DNA of 63,139 nucleotides from Balamuthia mandrillaris. Its lineage: Eukaryota > Discosea > Longamoebia > Balamuthiidae. Position 1 is the stretch's first letter, and every line of letters begins with the position of its first letter. The notes beneath the pieces are model-generated. The model was not told where the DNA came from, made no database searches, and was given only the letters and a program-made list of their open reading frames with translations. The translations under genes and the position numbers were made by a program. Shown piece by piece: positions 35,109-46,762 of the stretch. The stretch spans positions 1 to 63,139 of the forward strand of contig JAVKOQ010000299.1 of the NCBI GenBank assembly GCA_031835245.1, given 5' to 3'.

Positions 35109-37759
35109 CGAACCGCTGCTTGCGACAAGTTATGCACAGTAGGGAAACTTGTCAACAGCTTCTTCAACAACGAAAAGTTCTTGTCCTTTGGGCTCAAGAT
35201 CACCTTCTTGGGGTCATCTGGATCAAACAATGTTGGGAACGGATCAAAGATGTCAGTCGCTCTGCCCGAGTTGGCCGCAGCGGTGGCCATGCAAATGAGC
35301 AGGTCCACCACTTCGGCTTGTGTGGCGATCTCATCAGCAGCGTCGGACATGACCCCTAGCTGCTGGAAGGAGAAACAACAGAGCTCTCGGCTGCAAACGG
35401 CTGGCTTCAACATGGCCCCTCCAGCAAAGACGTGCGGCCGATCGCAGATAACACAATAGTTGCTCAGGGTGGGGATGCGATTTAGGAGATACTCCAACAC
35501 TTGAACCAAGAAGCCTTGCTTCCTGTCCGGAATGCAGCTCCGCACATCCGCCATCGCTGACATTTCGTTTTGTTCCCAATCGGCCAATGGATTTGCTGAG
35601 GCAGATTCTTCTTCGTCGGTGGAAATAAAACGACCACGTTTAGGTTGATGCTGGTTGCGTTTTTGTTGTCTTCGAGCGAGAACGGCTTTGTCAGTGTATC
35701 GCTCTGGCGAGGAGAGAAGGTTTTGAAGAGCTTCTTCCAAGCCACCGGAGCTTTCCCTCAAGGCGTTCTTAGCGAGCTCCAAGGAGAAACCCATTTCAAG
35801 AAGATTGGCTACATCACCATCTCTCCCTGGTTCCAATGGTTCTTCAGAAGGTAGAATCAACTCTGCTTCTACTTGTTTGTCCTTTGTGGACGCTGTTGGA
35901 AGGCCACCGCGTGAGCTGCGAAGGCCTTTGTCTTTCACATTCCACTGTTCCTTACAAAAGTTTTGAACGATTTGCGTGAGTTGGCTGCCCAGTCGGAACT
36001 TTGTCTTTGTATTCTGAAATACTTCCACCTATTTATAAAGAGAAGTTAAGTACGAATGGAAGGAGAAAAGACAATAAGCAACTAATACAAATAAAAGCGT
36101 TCAGTACCTTTGGCGGAGAAACAGCAGAAAGATAAGCGGACGGGGAGAGACCAATACGAATGATAACAGGAACGAACGGATCAAACCCCCATGCCTGAGC
36201 GATGCTCTCTCCTAAGAAGCTTGCGTCCAAATGCAACTCCACTTCTAGCGTGTCAATAGCGGTGAAGTCGCGTTTGCTGAAGCTGCGTGATCCATACTTC
36301 TTGATGAAGAGATCAATGTCCTTTTGTAGTAGAGGAGATGTCTCTTCGGCGGCAAAGCCTATTGCTTCTGCTTCCTCTTCATCGTAATAATCTTCTGCTT
36401 CCTCCTCTTCTTCCTCCTCCTCTTCTCCATATTCCTCTCTGTCTTCTTCGCCTTCTTCTTCTTCTTCTTCTTCTTCTTCATCCATTGCTTGCTTTGGCTC
36501 GTCATCCTCCCCGTCGTGTCTTATGTCGGCTTGTTTGCTCTTGCCTTTATCTTTGCTCTCCTGACGTTAGAAAATTGTTAGTGGTACCTTCAAATACTTA
36601 AAAACAAACAAGCAAGTGTGAAAGGAGAATACCCACCAGCTCATCCATAATAATGCCTGTAGCAGGAGCCTCTATACCGGCTCTCTTGCACTGCTCTTTA
36701 TGTTTCAAATTACAAATATAGTCAATTAACTAGTTGATGGACGTTTGAAAGACAGAAGTTGGATAACTACAAGCAGAGAAGAAGGAAGCAGGAGACGCAG
36801 AGAAAGAAAGAAGAGAGAACAAGAGCACAGAGCGGTGAAGAGGAGAGAGAGAGAAGAGAGAAGAGAGAAGAGCGGTGAAGAGAGAAGAGAGAAGAGAGCA
36901 GAGAGCAGAGAGAAGAGAGAAGAGAGCAGAGAGCAGAGAGAAGAGAGAAGAGAGAAGAGAGAAGAGAGAAGAGAGAAGAGAGAAGAGAGAAGAGCGATGA
37001 AGAGAGGAGAACGACGAAGAATAAAAAGCATAGCAGAAGAGCGATAGTAGTGTAACACAAACAAACAAACAAACAAACAAACAAACAAACAAACAAACAA
37101 ACAAACAAACAAACAAACAAACAAACAAACAAACAAACAAACAAACAAACAAACAAACATGGAGCAATACCTTGAACGATTTGATGAATGACCGCAGGAA
37201 GTCTGCCACTAAAGTCTTTAGGCTCACTCGTATCAGAGTACAAGGTACAAGTGCCTGCACAGTGCCACCCAACAACAACAACATTTTTTTAAGAAAATAA
37301 CGTTATTTGTACAAAGAAGCTGAACAAAACCTCGAAACCATACCTGGATAGTCATCGCCACACAACAGAGTAAACGGCACTGGTTTACCGTCCCAACAGT
37401 CAAAGGTGAAGGCCAGTGTCTCTCCCTCCCATTCCAAATCTTTTTGTGTTTGTTTGCGATAGGGTGTTTGCTTCAGGAATCAGCGAAAGGACAGTCTTTT
37501 CATTTGTTCAACAAAGAGAAAAAACGAAAAGAAGAACCTCGTAAGAGAGAGCCAGGCTGCGAATAAAACTCTTTCACGCTGGCCACGTCTTGGCGCAACA
37601 GCCTCCTTCCCGCCATCTCTCTCTTGCTGCTTGCACACTTCTATTTTGTTTTTTTGGTGAATTGAAGGCCACAAAAATAGAGAAAAGGTGTGGAATTGGG
37701 TAGAATCAAAAAGCATCCAACCGTTCTCGCGCAAGACCTTGTACGTAGGGTTGGGACAT
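33869..37759 (-). CDS. PARP6: PARP6/PARP8-type ADP-ribosyltransferase with UBA and E2/RWD-like N-terminus
   Basis: Exons (high to low): 5' exon to about 37759, 37538 to about 37632, 37344-37439, 37171-37254, 36637-36695, 36108-36560, 35114-36028, 34913-35026, 34679-34827, 34466-34601, 34122-34218, 33869-34050. The C-terminal half matches PARP6/8 closely: NYCVICDRPHVFAGGAML, KPAVCSRELCCFSF, LLQWIISSNRSHIVKL, FAFHGSRVENWHCIL, QLNGAAYGAGIYLSP, CIALCE and TRFFFVYDQG. The residues HGS and Y of the ART fold are present. A UBA domain precedes it (ANLLEMGFSLELAKNALRES). Exons at 37171-37632 give WDGKPVPFTLLCGDDYP, resembling a UBC/RWD fold. The true start (37759 or 37616) is uncertain. Confidence 0.85.
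34257..34357. repeat. (AAAC)n array, about 25 copies
   Basis: Perfect tetranucleotide array in a PARP6/8 intron, (GTTT)n on the sense strand, followed by (GA)n to 34391. Confidence 0.93.
36840..37013. repeat. (GAGAGAA)-type purine array
   Basis: AGAGAGAAG/AGAGCGGTGAAG/CAGAGAG units in the same PARP6/8 intron as the following AAAC array; pyrimidine-rich on the sense strand. Confidence 0.82.
37058..37160. repeat. (AAAC)n array, about 25 copies
   Basis: Second long AAAC array of the PARP6/8 gene, in a different intron from 34257-34357. It ends 10 bp from a donor site. Confidence 0.93.
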
Positions 37760-38011
37760 AACTCCTGTTTGGCAAGTACCTTCCCATGACCGGTCCAAAA
37801 ATCTCCTATTAAAATTTATTTAAATTTTTCTTCGAAAATTTTTGAAAACCTATTACCTACATTTATTAATTCACCTTTTAAGCAAATTTTATATTCAATC
37901 TAATAGATTCAAATCACACTGTTTCCTTTTATGTACACAACCAGCGAAAAAGAGCGGAAAAAGAAGGGAGACAGAAAGCCAAGCAAAAAAAAACACACAC
38001 ATACACACGAC

Positions 38012-38410
38012 ATGGCAGACAAGAGCAAGGAGAGCAGCACCACGACCACCAGCGGAAGCACCACGCCGTTGGAACAGACGAGTGCCCCCTCCACGCCCGT
38101 TGGACAAAAGAGGAAGCGCGCCTCCTCGACCGTTGGTGAAGGGGACAGTGGCGTGACGGCAGCCGTCGAGAAGAAGAGGCTGGAAATGCTGAGGGACAAA
38201 AAGGCAAAGAAGCTGAAGAAACGGTCCAAGAAGCTCGAGGACAAGAAGAAGACCATCGTGGAGCTGGAAGCCAAGCTCGAGAGGAAGAAGGCCAAGTTGA
38301 AGAGGCGCCAGGAAAAGTATGAGCACAAGAAGGCCGCTCTCCAGGAGGTAGAGGACGCCCTCAAGGCTACGTCTGCTGAGGGTGGCCCAGAAAAAAGGAA
38401 GCAACAGTGA
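38012..38410 (+). CDS. Small charged coiled-coil protein, unknown
   Basis: Single exon, 132 residues from MADKSK. The first 50 residues are Ser/Thr-rich with a KRKRAS basic cluster (possible nuclear signal). The rest is one long charged helix with heptad character (KKRSKKLEDKKKTIVELEAK). GC-rich at third positions relative to its flanks, supporting real coding. I recognise no family; short Lys/Glu coiled coils give spurious matches. It starts 253 bp from the proposed divergent PARP6/8 start. Confidence 0.6.
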   Translation: MADKSKESSTTTTSGSTTPLEQTSAPSTPVGQKRKRASSTVGEGDSGVTAAVEKKRLEMLRDKKAKKLKKRSKKLEDKKKTIVELEAKLERKKAKLKRRQEKYEHKKAALQEVEDALKATSAEGGPEKRKQQ

Positions 38411-38534
38411 TGAAGCAAAGCGAGATAGCCCTTGTCTCCCCGCCTTTCTTCCCACTCACTCCATTTTTGTTTATAACTCTTGCCAACCTCCACCATTTCT
38501 GAAAAAAAAAAAACAGCATTACCAAATAAATTCG

Positions 38535-38594
38535 TGTCGTCATGATAATTCAGCGGTCTCGCGTCCTCGCTCCTATCTATTTTCCGTGTCGTCA
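38535..38594. promoter_or_regulatory. Two TGTCGTCA octamers, MIT-gene promoter
   Basis: Same-orientation copies at 38535-38542 and 38587-38594, both within CGTGTCGTCATG, 100-160 bp before the start. Confidence 0.6.
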
Positions 38595-38692
38595 TGTAAA
38601 ATCTGTTATCTCACGTCCATGTGATTTCTTCCCCCGGTTTGATCAAAGAGAAAAAATTTCTCAAACAAACAACAAAAGAGAAGAGAACTGGT

Positions 38693-39203
38693 ATGACCGA
38701 AGCGGAAGGGTTGATCCGTGCAGCGCTTGCTGCTGCCAACGTGGTACTGCTTTGCTTTTGCTTTGCTTTCTTCTCTCTCTCTTTTTTTTTTGAAAAACAT
38801 ATTAAAACCAATATTTGTTAAAACAAAAAAAAAAATGAAAGGCGGTGCAAGAAGACCATGACGGCCATTACCAGGAAGCGGCCGATCGTTATGGGGAAGT
38901 CATCAGGGCATTGGAACAGGTCCTTGCCACGCGGGGCTTGCCCGTCGAAGTTCGAACCATCGTTTCAGAAAAGCTGAATACCTACAAGACGCGACAGCAA
39001 GCGCTTTCTTCGTTCAGGTTGGAGCTTTTGCTCTTGTTTTTTTTTTTTTTCGAATTATTTCTTTCTCTTTCTTTGTAATGCTTTGTGATCTCTTTGCTGG
39101 TGTTTCTTCGTTTCTGTCCTTTGTCCTCTCTTTTCTTCTTGTCATCCTTTTCTTTCTTTTACTTGTTTGTTTTCGTTTTCGTTTCCTTTCCTTTTGCTTT
39201 TTA

Positions 39204-39246
<43 letters not shown>

Positions 39247-40751
39247 CCTCCTTCCCTTCTTGCTTCTTGTTGACGTTTTTTCCTCTTGCTTCTTCCTTCT
39301 GCCTTCTTTCATTTTCATCCATCCATCTTCAGTGCTGCCAACCAATCCTCCTCCTCCACCAAGGCAAAGGGTCCGCCACCTCCGCTGCCCGGTCTTCCTC
39401 CAAGGAAGAAACCACCACCAGCACTCCCTCTCCCTACTCCCACTTCCTCGCCCACTCCCACTCCCACTCCCACTCCCGCTCCCGCTTCCACTTTGACTTC
39501 AACCACCACCACCTTGCCTACCCGTGCTCCATCGGGAACTGTTTCTCGTCCACACGCCGTCTCAGCCTCTGGCTTGAAGCCGGTCATGAAAGCCTATGAA
39601 GTGATCTTTGAGGAACTCCCGCTTCCTCCTAAACCGGTTTGCTTTCCTCCCATTCTGGCTTTCACCTCTCTCTCTCTCTCTCTCTCTCTCTCGCTCTTCT
39701 CTTCTGTTTCTCCTCTGCTATGTTCGCTCTTGTGTTACTCTCTTTTGTAATGGTTCGTTCTTCAACAGACGACCCCGTTGCTTTCAGCTGCTCCAGCAGA
39801 TACTGCCAAACGGCCATTTTGGTTTATGCAAATTTTGAGCAAAACCGTCAACGACGGCGCTTTTGTCACCCCAAAGCTCTACGTCCCGCGCAACGTCTGG
39901 TCCGTTCTCTTTTCTTTCTTCTTTCTGCTCTCAACGCTCTTCTTTCTTCTGCATTCTTCTTTCATATTACTTTTATACTTACATTATTTTATTTGGTTGT
40001 TTATTGTTGTGGTTATTTGGGCAGGTATCAGCCTGGTCTCAAGTTTTCAGCGATACAACAGAAAGTTGGAGCCCTGGAGTCCGTCTCTGAAGCCATTTGT
40101 CGGCTGCAAATGTTAGAGCCTGATAATTTCAGCAAAGCCATCAAAGTATTTTTTTTCCACCTTCCTCGCTTCTCCTCTATTTTCTTCTTCTTCGCTGGTT
40201 CTCCGCTTCTCTTTGTCTCCCTTCTTCGCTCTCTCTAACTCTTCTCTTGCTAAAAACAAACTAGGTGTTTGAGGAGGTATATGCTGAGATGCTAAGCATA
40301 CAAAACGTGTTGGCGAGGCACTTCTCTTTCATCAAAGAAACAAAGTCGGTGGAAAAGAAAGGCCTTTTCAAGAACATAGGTTCTGGCATCAGCAAGGGTG
40401 CTGGACGGCTAAAAACGAACCTTTCTGCTGGCCACAGGTGAGTCTTTTTGATTATTTTTGTTTTGCCAAGGAAAAACGAAGAGGTGAATGTCACATTAAA
40501 TGTTCTTTGCTAAACAGAGACGAACAACATTTTTATGTAGAACTTATTCAAGATATTTGTGAAAGAGGAATCCTTTTAGGTTCGTGCTCTTTCTTCCTGT
40601 CCTTCTCACTTGTATTCCTCTTTGCTCTACTATCTTACTTTCCCTTCTTTCTCCTTTCCTTCTTCATTCTTCCTCCTCCTTTCTTCTTTCTTTTTTTGTT
40701 CTTTCCTTCTTCTACCTTCTTCTTCCGTTCTCTTACTCACTCACTCACTCA

Positions 40752-40790
<39 letters not shown>

Positions 40791-41005
40791 ACACACACAT
40801 TACAGAGGAATGGTTGGCACGGTTTGAAGGAGCAAAGCAACAGCAACAACAATACGCAACAGAGGGACACGAGCTGCTCATCAAAATCAGCGAATTCTTC
40901 GAGGAGGTCGTCCTGGCGTTCGTGTTGCGCGACCTCGAAGCCAGTCTTCAGCGTTACATTCGAAAGAGCGCGGAGAGCTTTTTGTCTTACGTTCATCTTG
41001 CCTGA
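38693..41005 (+). CDS. MIT-domain protein of unknown function
   Basis: Exons: 38693-38743, 38842-39017, 39333-39636, 39769-39899, 40025-40145, 40265-40437, 40518-40579, 40806-41005; phases agree. Residues from AVQEDHDGHYQEAADRYGEV to KLNTYKTRQQ form an N-terminal MIT three-helix domain, which binds ESCRT-III tails. A Pro-rich linker with an SPTPTPTPTP stretch follows. A helical region (PRNVWYQPGLKFSAIQQKVG; FKNIGSGISKGAGRLKTNL) and a C-terminal block I cannot assign come next. The domain order suggests an endosomal or membrane-remodelling role, which is inference. Promoter octamers TGTCGTCA occur at 38535 and 38587. Confidence 0.75.
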
Positions 41006-41392
41006 AAACGAATGGAAAAAAAAAATAGAAGGAATGCACCCTCTTGTTTTCTTTTTTCTGTTTTCTTCCATTCTTATTTTTATTTTTCAATCTTTATTTT
41101 ATCAACATGTACTTTATATTTTATAAAAAAATGACTATAACACACAAACACTTCAACATGCAATAAAGAGAAAACAAGACAGAAAGAATGAAAGAAAGAA
41201 AGAAAGCAAGAAAGCAAGAAAGAAAGAAAACAACAAAAGGAAAAAATAATCTAATATGTTGATAAAATAATCCAATAAGATTTCCTAATTTAAGTAAAAT
41301 TTGTCGACATACGAGGAGCCCCTTCCGCGACGTCATGATAAGTTGAAGAACAAAAAGAAAAGAAAAAAAGAGAGAGAAGAGAGAAAAAAGTA
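41006..41392. other. Intergenic, MIT-gene 3' end to membrane-protein promoter
   Basis: 387 bp of AT-rich sequence with an AAAG-type repeat at about 41180-41240. TGTCGACA (41302-41309) and the near match CGACGTCA (41328-41335) lie 91 and 65 bp before the next start. No gene seen. Confidence 0.6.
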
Positions 41393-43006
41393 ATGCTTCT
41401 CTCAGCTGGCAACACGTCCCACAACAACATGAGGCTGTCTTTCTCCTCTTCTCTGTTGCTCTTGTTCTTACCCCTTCTCCTTGTTCTTCTCTCCTGGTTG
41501 AGCGTAACAGCAGTGGCAGCTCCTTCCATCGCCAGCACCACCCAACCGCAGCTCCCTCCTAGATCTCCTTCCTCCTCTCCCTCTCCCTCTCCCTCTTCCT
41601 CATGGGATCCAGTGAGGGTGCTTTTGGAAGAGCACGGGGAGGACCCCATGCAAGAGCTCCTGGACACCCTGCGCATGCTGCCTCAGTGGTGGAGCACCTT
41701 CACCTATCGACTCGCTCCCTCTTGGCCCTCCGAAGTGGAGGAGGAGGAGAGGGAGACGGCCAAAGGGGGATCCCCCTTTTATCGACGCTCCCTTCGCATG
41801 AAGCCCAGCGCGCTCGCGGAGGAGGCTGAGCGAAAGAACAAGCACAGGAGGAGGAGGACGGCCTTTGGGGAGGAGGACGAGGAGAGGACGTGCAACCCTC
41901 CCTATGGGCTTCCCATCCGTGAGGAGCTTCCCATCTGCGGGCCTGCTCACTCTTGCTCCCTTACCAAGGTTTGGCTTTTTTCTTTTCTTTGCTATTCTTT
42001 TCTTTTCTTTTTCTTTTCTTTTCTTTTCTTTTCTTTTCTTTTCTTTTCTTTTCTTTTCTTTTCTTTTCTTTTCTTTTCTTTTCTTTTCTTTTCTCTTCTT
42101 TTCTTTTCTCTTCTTTTCTTTTCTCTTCTTTTCTTTTCTCTTCTTTTCTTTTCTCTTCTCTTCTTTTCTTTTCTTTTCTCTTCTCTTCTTTTCTTTTTTC
42201 TTTTTCTTTTTTCTTTTTCTTTTTCTTTTCTTTTTATTGTTATTTTTCTTTGTTTTAAACAAATGTGCACAAAACAAAAAAAAACCAGTTAAACTGCAGC
42301 GGCAGGGTGGTTGACCCAAAGTACAACCGTTACTATGGCGTGCTCTCTACTTGTCGAGTGGACAGCTTGTCTTGCGAGGGAGGACCACCTCCTACCTTGC
42401 CTCACTCTGACGATCATGCTTCCTCCTCTTCCTCCTCTTCATCTTCCTCTTCTTCCTCCTCTTCATCAACTTCTTCTTCTCTTTGTTACATTCGCAAACT
42501 GAATTGCAGCGGAGAGGTCATTGCTGCAGACCAAAAGTTGCCCAACAGCACCTTTAACAATTGTTCTGTAGTACAGGTATACTCGTTTAAGCTACACTTT
42601 TACTTTATTATTTGCGTTTCGTTTATTTTTTTTTTTTCATTGTGTATTTTTTTCTTTCTTCGTTCTCCTTTTGCTTTTCTGACGTGCAGTTAACAATTTC
42701 TTAGCTTACATGCGAAGACACTATTCTTGACTTTACTCTGGACGACAAAACCCGTTGCAGCGATGCTTCTGCTGTTTGTTTCCTTCTCTTCTTGCTTTCC
42801 TTATTCTCTCTATTCTCTTTTTCTTCTCTCTTTTTTCCTTTATCTTCGTTCTCCTCTATGGCTCTATGTCTGATGTAATTCTCATCTACACAGCTTAACT
42901 GCGAAAATCCTTGTGTTGGCACGGTATTCTCTTTTCTCTTTTATGTTATTTCTTTTTCTCTCTCTTCTCCCTTCTCTTGTTTGTTTGCTACTTCCTCTTC
43001 TCTCTG

Positions 43007-43039
<33 letters not shown>

Positions 43040-44196
43040 AACTGACCCAATGTAGGGCATTGTAACACGGTGCGTGTGTCCATTGGATATGATGGGAGAG
43101 AACTGTGAGGAATGGAGGCCCTATACCTGCGCATTCTACCTTCAATCGCCAACACCGTCATGTGACTACTCCATGTTCAAAGCTCCACACAACTTGATGT
43201 TGGATGGTGACCCCGTTTGTTTTACCTACAAACGAGCAGAGCACCAAACTTTTGAATATCGTATCAATTGCAGCTTTACCAATACATCTCAAATGGAGGT
43301 GCGCTGTTCTGCTTTATCTCTTTCTATCAGTTGCCTATCGTTTTCTTTCTACTCGCTTCCCTTCTCTTCTCTCTTTCTAACACACATAACCTAGGAGAGC
43401 ATTGCCCATGATGCTGACTTCACTTACTTTGCTCGTCGCGATAATGAGGTTCTATACCCTCTTCTCTACTTCTCTGCTCTCTTTTCTCCTCTCCTTTTCT
43501 TCTCGTTCTCTGGTTCTCCTCTTCGCTTGTGCTTACTTTTTTTTTCAAAAAACAAGTTTGCAGCAAGCCTAGCCAACGGCGTTACTCTTAACAACACACA
43601 GCACAACGAAACATGGGACTGGGAGGGAAGGCTAAAAGTCTACAACTTGAACATGTTTTCGGACATTAGAGAAGAACACTTGTTGAAGCTCACTCCCGAG
43701 CAATTGACTGGATCAGTCCCTATTTACTTTGATGTGTCGTTTTCGGAGGTGCCCGATGACTTGTTCCATGGCAATCGCCTTTACTTTGAAGTCGGTGTGT
43801 ATCATTGTTTCCTTCTCATTGTTTCGCTTCTTTTTCTTCTTAGGGTAACTAACAATGCATCAATGTACAAGGATTATCGCCACGTTCTCAAATACCAAAT
43901 AGAATCTTGCAATATGACCGCCGCTTCATTGACATACAAGACCTCCACATTCACCGAACTTACAAAGAACACTTGTCTCCTATCACCGTTGTTTGGATAT
44001 CCGTTGGGTGTTTAATGTACCTTTTCTTTCTCCTTTATTGCTCATTCTTGCTTCTCTCTTCATCGTTCTCTTCTCTTCTCCCTCTTACGTTTTCCTCCTA
44101 CAAAGAGGTGTTGTCGTGGCATCAGGCGTGCTTTATTGGACCATCACCCGCTATCTTCGCTACCGTCAAACCCAACTCGAAAAGAAAGCAGCCTAA
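41393..44196 (+). CDS. Secreted-pathway type I membrane protein, Cys-rich with EGF-like segment
   Basis: Exons: 41393-41968, 42289-42576, 42705-42773, 42894-42923, 43056-43298, 43395-43448, 43557-43794, 43873-44007, 44106-44196. An N-terminal hydrophobic signal ([17 protein letters not shown]) leads to a long ectodomain with many N-x-S/T sites. Short Cys-rich modules follow (LNCSGRVVD, LTCEDT, LNCENPCVGT), then an EGF-like CVCPLDMMGENCEEW. A membrane helix split by the last intron (VVWISVGGVVVASGVLYW) and a basic 20-residue tail end the protein. One exon is only 30 nt. Predicted cell-surface glycoprotein; I recognise no named family. Intron 1 is a 230-bp TTTTC array. Confidence 0.75.
41990..42235. 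repeat. (TTTTC)n pentamer array
   Basis: About 245 bp of TTTTC with TTCTC variants in intron 1 of the membrane-protein gene, pyrimidine on the sense strand. Confidence 0.92.
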
Positions 44197-44782
44197 CCTC
44201 TTTTTTCTTTCTCTCTCTCTCCTCCGCTTCTCCTCTCTTTTGCTGCCGTGCAATCGGTTGTACAGTTTTTCTGTCTTTCCAAACCAATCTGTTGCGTCCC
44301 TTATTTAATTTTTTTTCCTTCTCTTGGATCTTGTTGAACCACGACAAAACGAACAAAACCAACAAAGAGAGAGAGAGAGAGAGAGAGATAGCGTGCGAGT
44401 CTCTCTCCAAAGACTCAGCCCAGCATAGAAAGATTCCACATTCTTTATTTCACTTTTTTTTTGGACGCCCATCTGATCTCAGTTTGACCTTTTATGCGGT
44501 GTCGACAATTTAATTTTGTCTATTTATGGAAATTTTCCGTGTCGGCAAAAATAAATATCACCTTTTTAAGGAATCAAAGTCACAGAAAAGAACAGAAAAG
44601 AAAAGAAAGAAAAGAAAACGATTTGATTTGATTAGCGGCCAAATCTTTTTGGATTTGTTTTTAAACAAAAAAAAAAGAACCCATACCTCTATCGTTTGGT
44701 AGCGGCCTCGGAAAACAACGCCGCCACAGTGGACCGTTAAAGAAAGCAAAAAAACAAAAAAACAAAAAACACAAAAAACACA
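44197..44782. other. Intergenic, promoter of nucleotide-sugar transporter
   Basis: 586 bp: 3' region of the membrane-protein gene with a short (GA)n at 44366-44390, then the exact octamer TGTCGACA at 44500-44507 and the near match TGTCGGCA at 44540. A CAAAAAA-rich leader precedes the ATG. No gene seen. Confidence 0.6.
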
Positions 44783-46610
44783 ATGACGGAACGAGGGAAA
44801 GCTGCGCTGAACCGCTACCTGCACAAGCACAGCAGCTGGGTGCTTCCCGTGGCAGCCTGCTCCATGTACACCTTTTGCTCCATGGCGATGACCCTCACCA
44901 ACAAGACCCTGCAGAACTCCTTCCTCTTTCCTTACAACGGGCTCATTCTGTTGTACCAGGTTTGATGGATTATTTTTTTTTATTATTATTTTTGTCACTT
45001 TTTTTTCCCCACATCAGAAAGACTGAAACCCTGTTCCACTTTTCAGAGCGTGGCCACTGTGTTGTTGTTGTATGTGTGCAAACGGGTCGGATGGATCACG
45101 GCGGAGCTCAACTTTAACATAGAGTTTGCAAAGCAATGGCTGCCTTGCAACATACTTTTCGTCTTGGTGTTGGTCACGTCCCAGTACAGGTTTGTTTTTT
45201 CGTTTTCTTGTTCAGCTCGCGTTTGCTCTTCTTCTTGTTCTCCTTCTCTTCCTCCTTCCTCCTTCCTCCTTCCTCCTTCCTCCTTCCTCTCCTAGCTCTT
45301 CTCCTCCTCCTCCTCCTCCTCCTCCTCCTCCTCCTCCTCCTCCTCCTCCTCCTCCTCCTCCTCCTCCTCCTCCTCCTCCTCCTCCTCCTCCTCCTCCTCC
45401 TCCTCCTCCTCCTCCTCCTCCTTCTCTTCCTCCTTCCTCCTCCTCCTTCCTCCTCCTCCTCCTCTCCTAGCTCTTCTCCTCCTCTCGATCTCTCTCTCTC
45501 CGCTGTCACGTTTCATGCGTTATTCTTTCTAATATGATCCTGTCTTTCTTTCGTGTCTCATTATTGACGTTCTCTCTCTTTGTCTGTTTTTCCTTCCTTC
45601 CTATTTGTATTCATGTTACAGCTTGGCTTTGCTTTCAGTAGCGATGGTCACCATTTTCAAAAACTTCACAACCATATTTATTACGCTTGGAGACCGCATT
45701 CTCTTCTTTAATCCAATCTCCAAGGGCGTAGCTCTCAGTTTATCAGTAATGGTAATGTCTTCGCTTTCACTTCTCTTTCTCTATATTCTCTTTCTCTTTA
45801 TTCACTTTCTCTTTCTCCTTTCTTTTTCTCTTTCTCTATCCTCTTTTTCTTATTTATTTTTGTAACAGTTCATAGGATCGATAGCGGCTGGTTGGTATGA
45901 CTTGGGGTATAACGGATGGGGTTACTTTTGGATGGGACTCAACTGTGTTTCTCAAACGTCACAAATAGTACGCCTTTCCTTCCCTTATTTCACATTTCCT
46001 TTGCTGGAATTTATCTTATCTTTAAACGACCAAACAAAATAAGCTGTATACAAACAGTATAATGCGACATAACAAAATGGATCCGTTTGCCTCTTCGCTG
46101 TACAATAACCTGCTTGCGATTCCTATCCTTATTCCTTACATCATTTGGGGCAGAGAGTTGGAGGTTGCCTTTTCAAGGTACTCTTCTCTTGCTTCTTTCT
46201 CCTTTTCTGCTTTCAGCTTTCTTCTAACCAAAACAAAACTTTGCAGTGAAGCGTGGGACTATGCTTCCTTCTATTGGGTGCTTCTCCTCAACGGCATCTG
46301 CGGCTTTGGCATCAGCATCTCCATCTTCTGGACCATCCAACAAACCTCCGCCACGACCTACAGCGTCGTCGGCTCCCTCAACAAGATCCCTCTGACCATC
46401 CTCGGCTCCGTCCTCTTCCCAACGCGCTTCACATCGATGGGCAAGCTGAGCATCGCCGTGGGGCTTTGCGGCGGCATCATATATTCGTACGCAAAGGCAA
46501 CGGCACGAAGAGGACGATCGCCCTCTGCCAGCAACAACAACAAAGCGAATTCTTCTTCCTCGTCGTCGTCTGCTTCCGTTTCACTCATCGACAAGAAAAG
46601 TGCTGTTTGA
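44783..46610 (+). CDS. Golgi nucleotide-sugar transporter, GDP-mannose type (SLC35/VRG4-like)
   Basis: Exons: 44783-44959, 45047-45189, 45622-45751, 45869-45967, 46044-46177, 46247-46610; phases agree, about 350 residues. It has roughly ten hydrophobic helices. Landmarks of GDP-mannose transporters are present: TLTNKTLQNSF in helix 1, VTIFKNFTTIFITLGD (the FKNxTNI-type nucleotide motif), DPFASSLYNNLLAIP, and VGSLNKIPLTILG, corresponding to the GALNK motif of yeast Vrg4 (here GSLNK). It should exchange GDP-mannose for GMP into the Golgi lumen for glycosylation. Intron 2 holds a long (CTC)n array. Confidence 0.88.
45299..45478. repeat. (CTC)n trinucleotide array
   Basis: About 40 perfect units followed by CTTCCT-type variants, in intron 2 of the transporter gene; pyrimidine on the sense strand. 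Confidence 0.93.
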
Positions 46611-46762
46611 AAGAACGCAAAAGAACTACAAAAAAAAAAATGAAGTATTTTTTTTGCGACTCCTTTAAAGAATAAGAGGAAAAGCACAACATGGAGGGGG
46701 GAAAAAAGAGGGCTGTAAAAGATTCAAAAACGGTGAAGGGAGGGATTCAAAGCTAATGTCGG

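Noticed and set aside
41600-42319. Lys/Arg/Glu repeat open frame on the minus strand
   Set aside because: Antisense reading of the TTTTC array; it has no conserved segment.
45126-45537. Poly-Pro, poly-Leu and poly-Arg/Glu frames on both strands
   Set aside because: All derive from the CTC trinucleotide array in the transporter intron.
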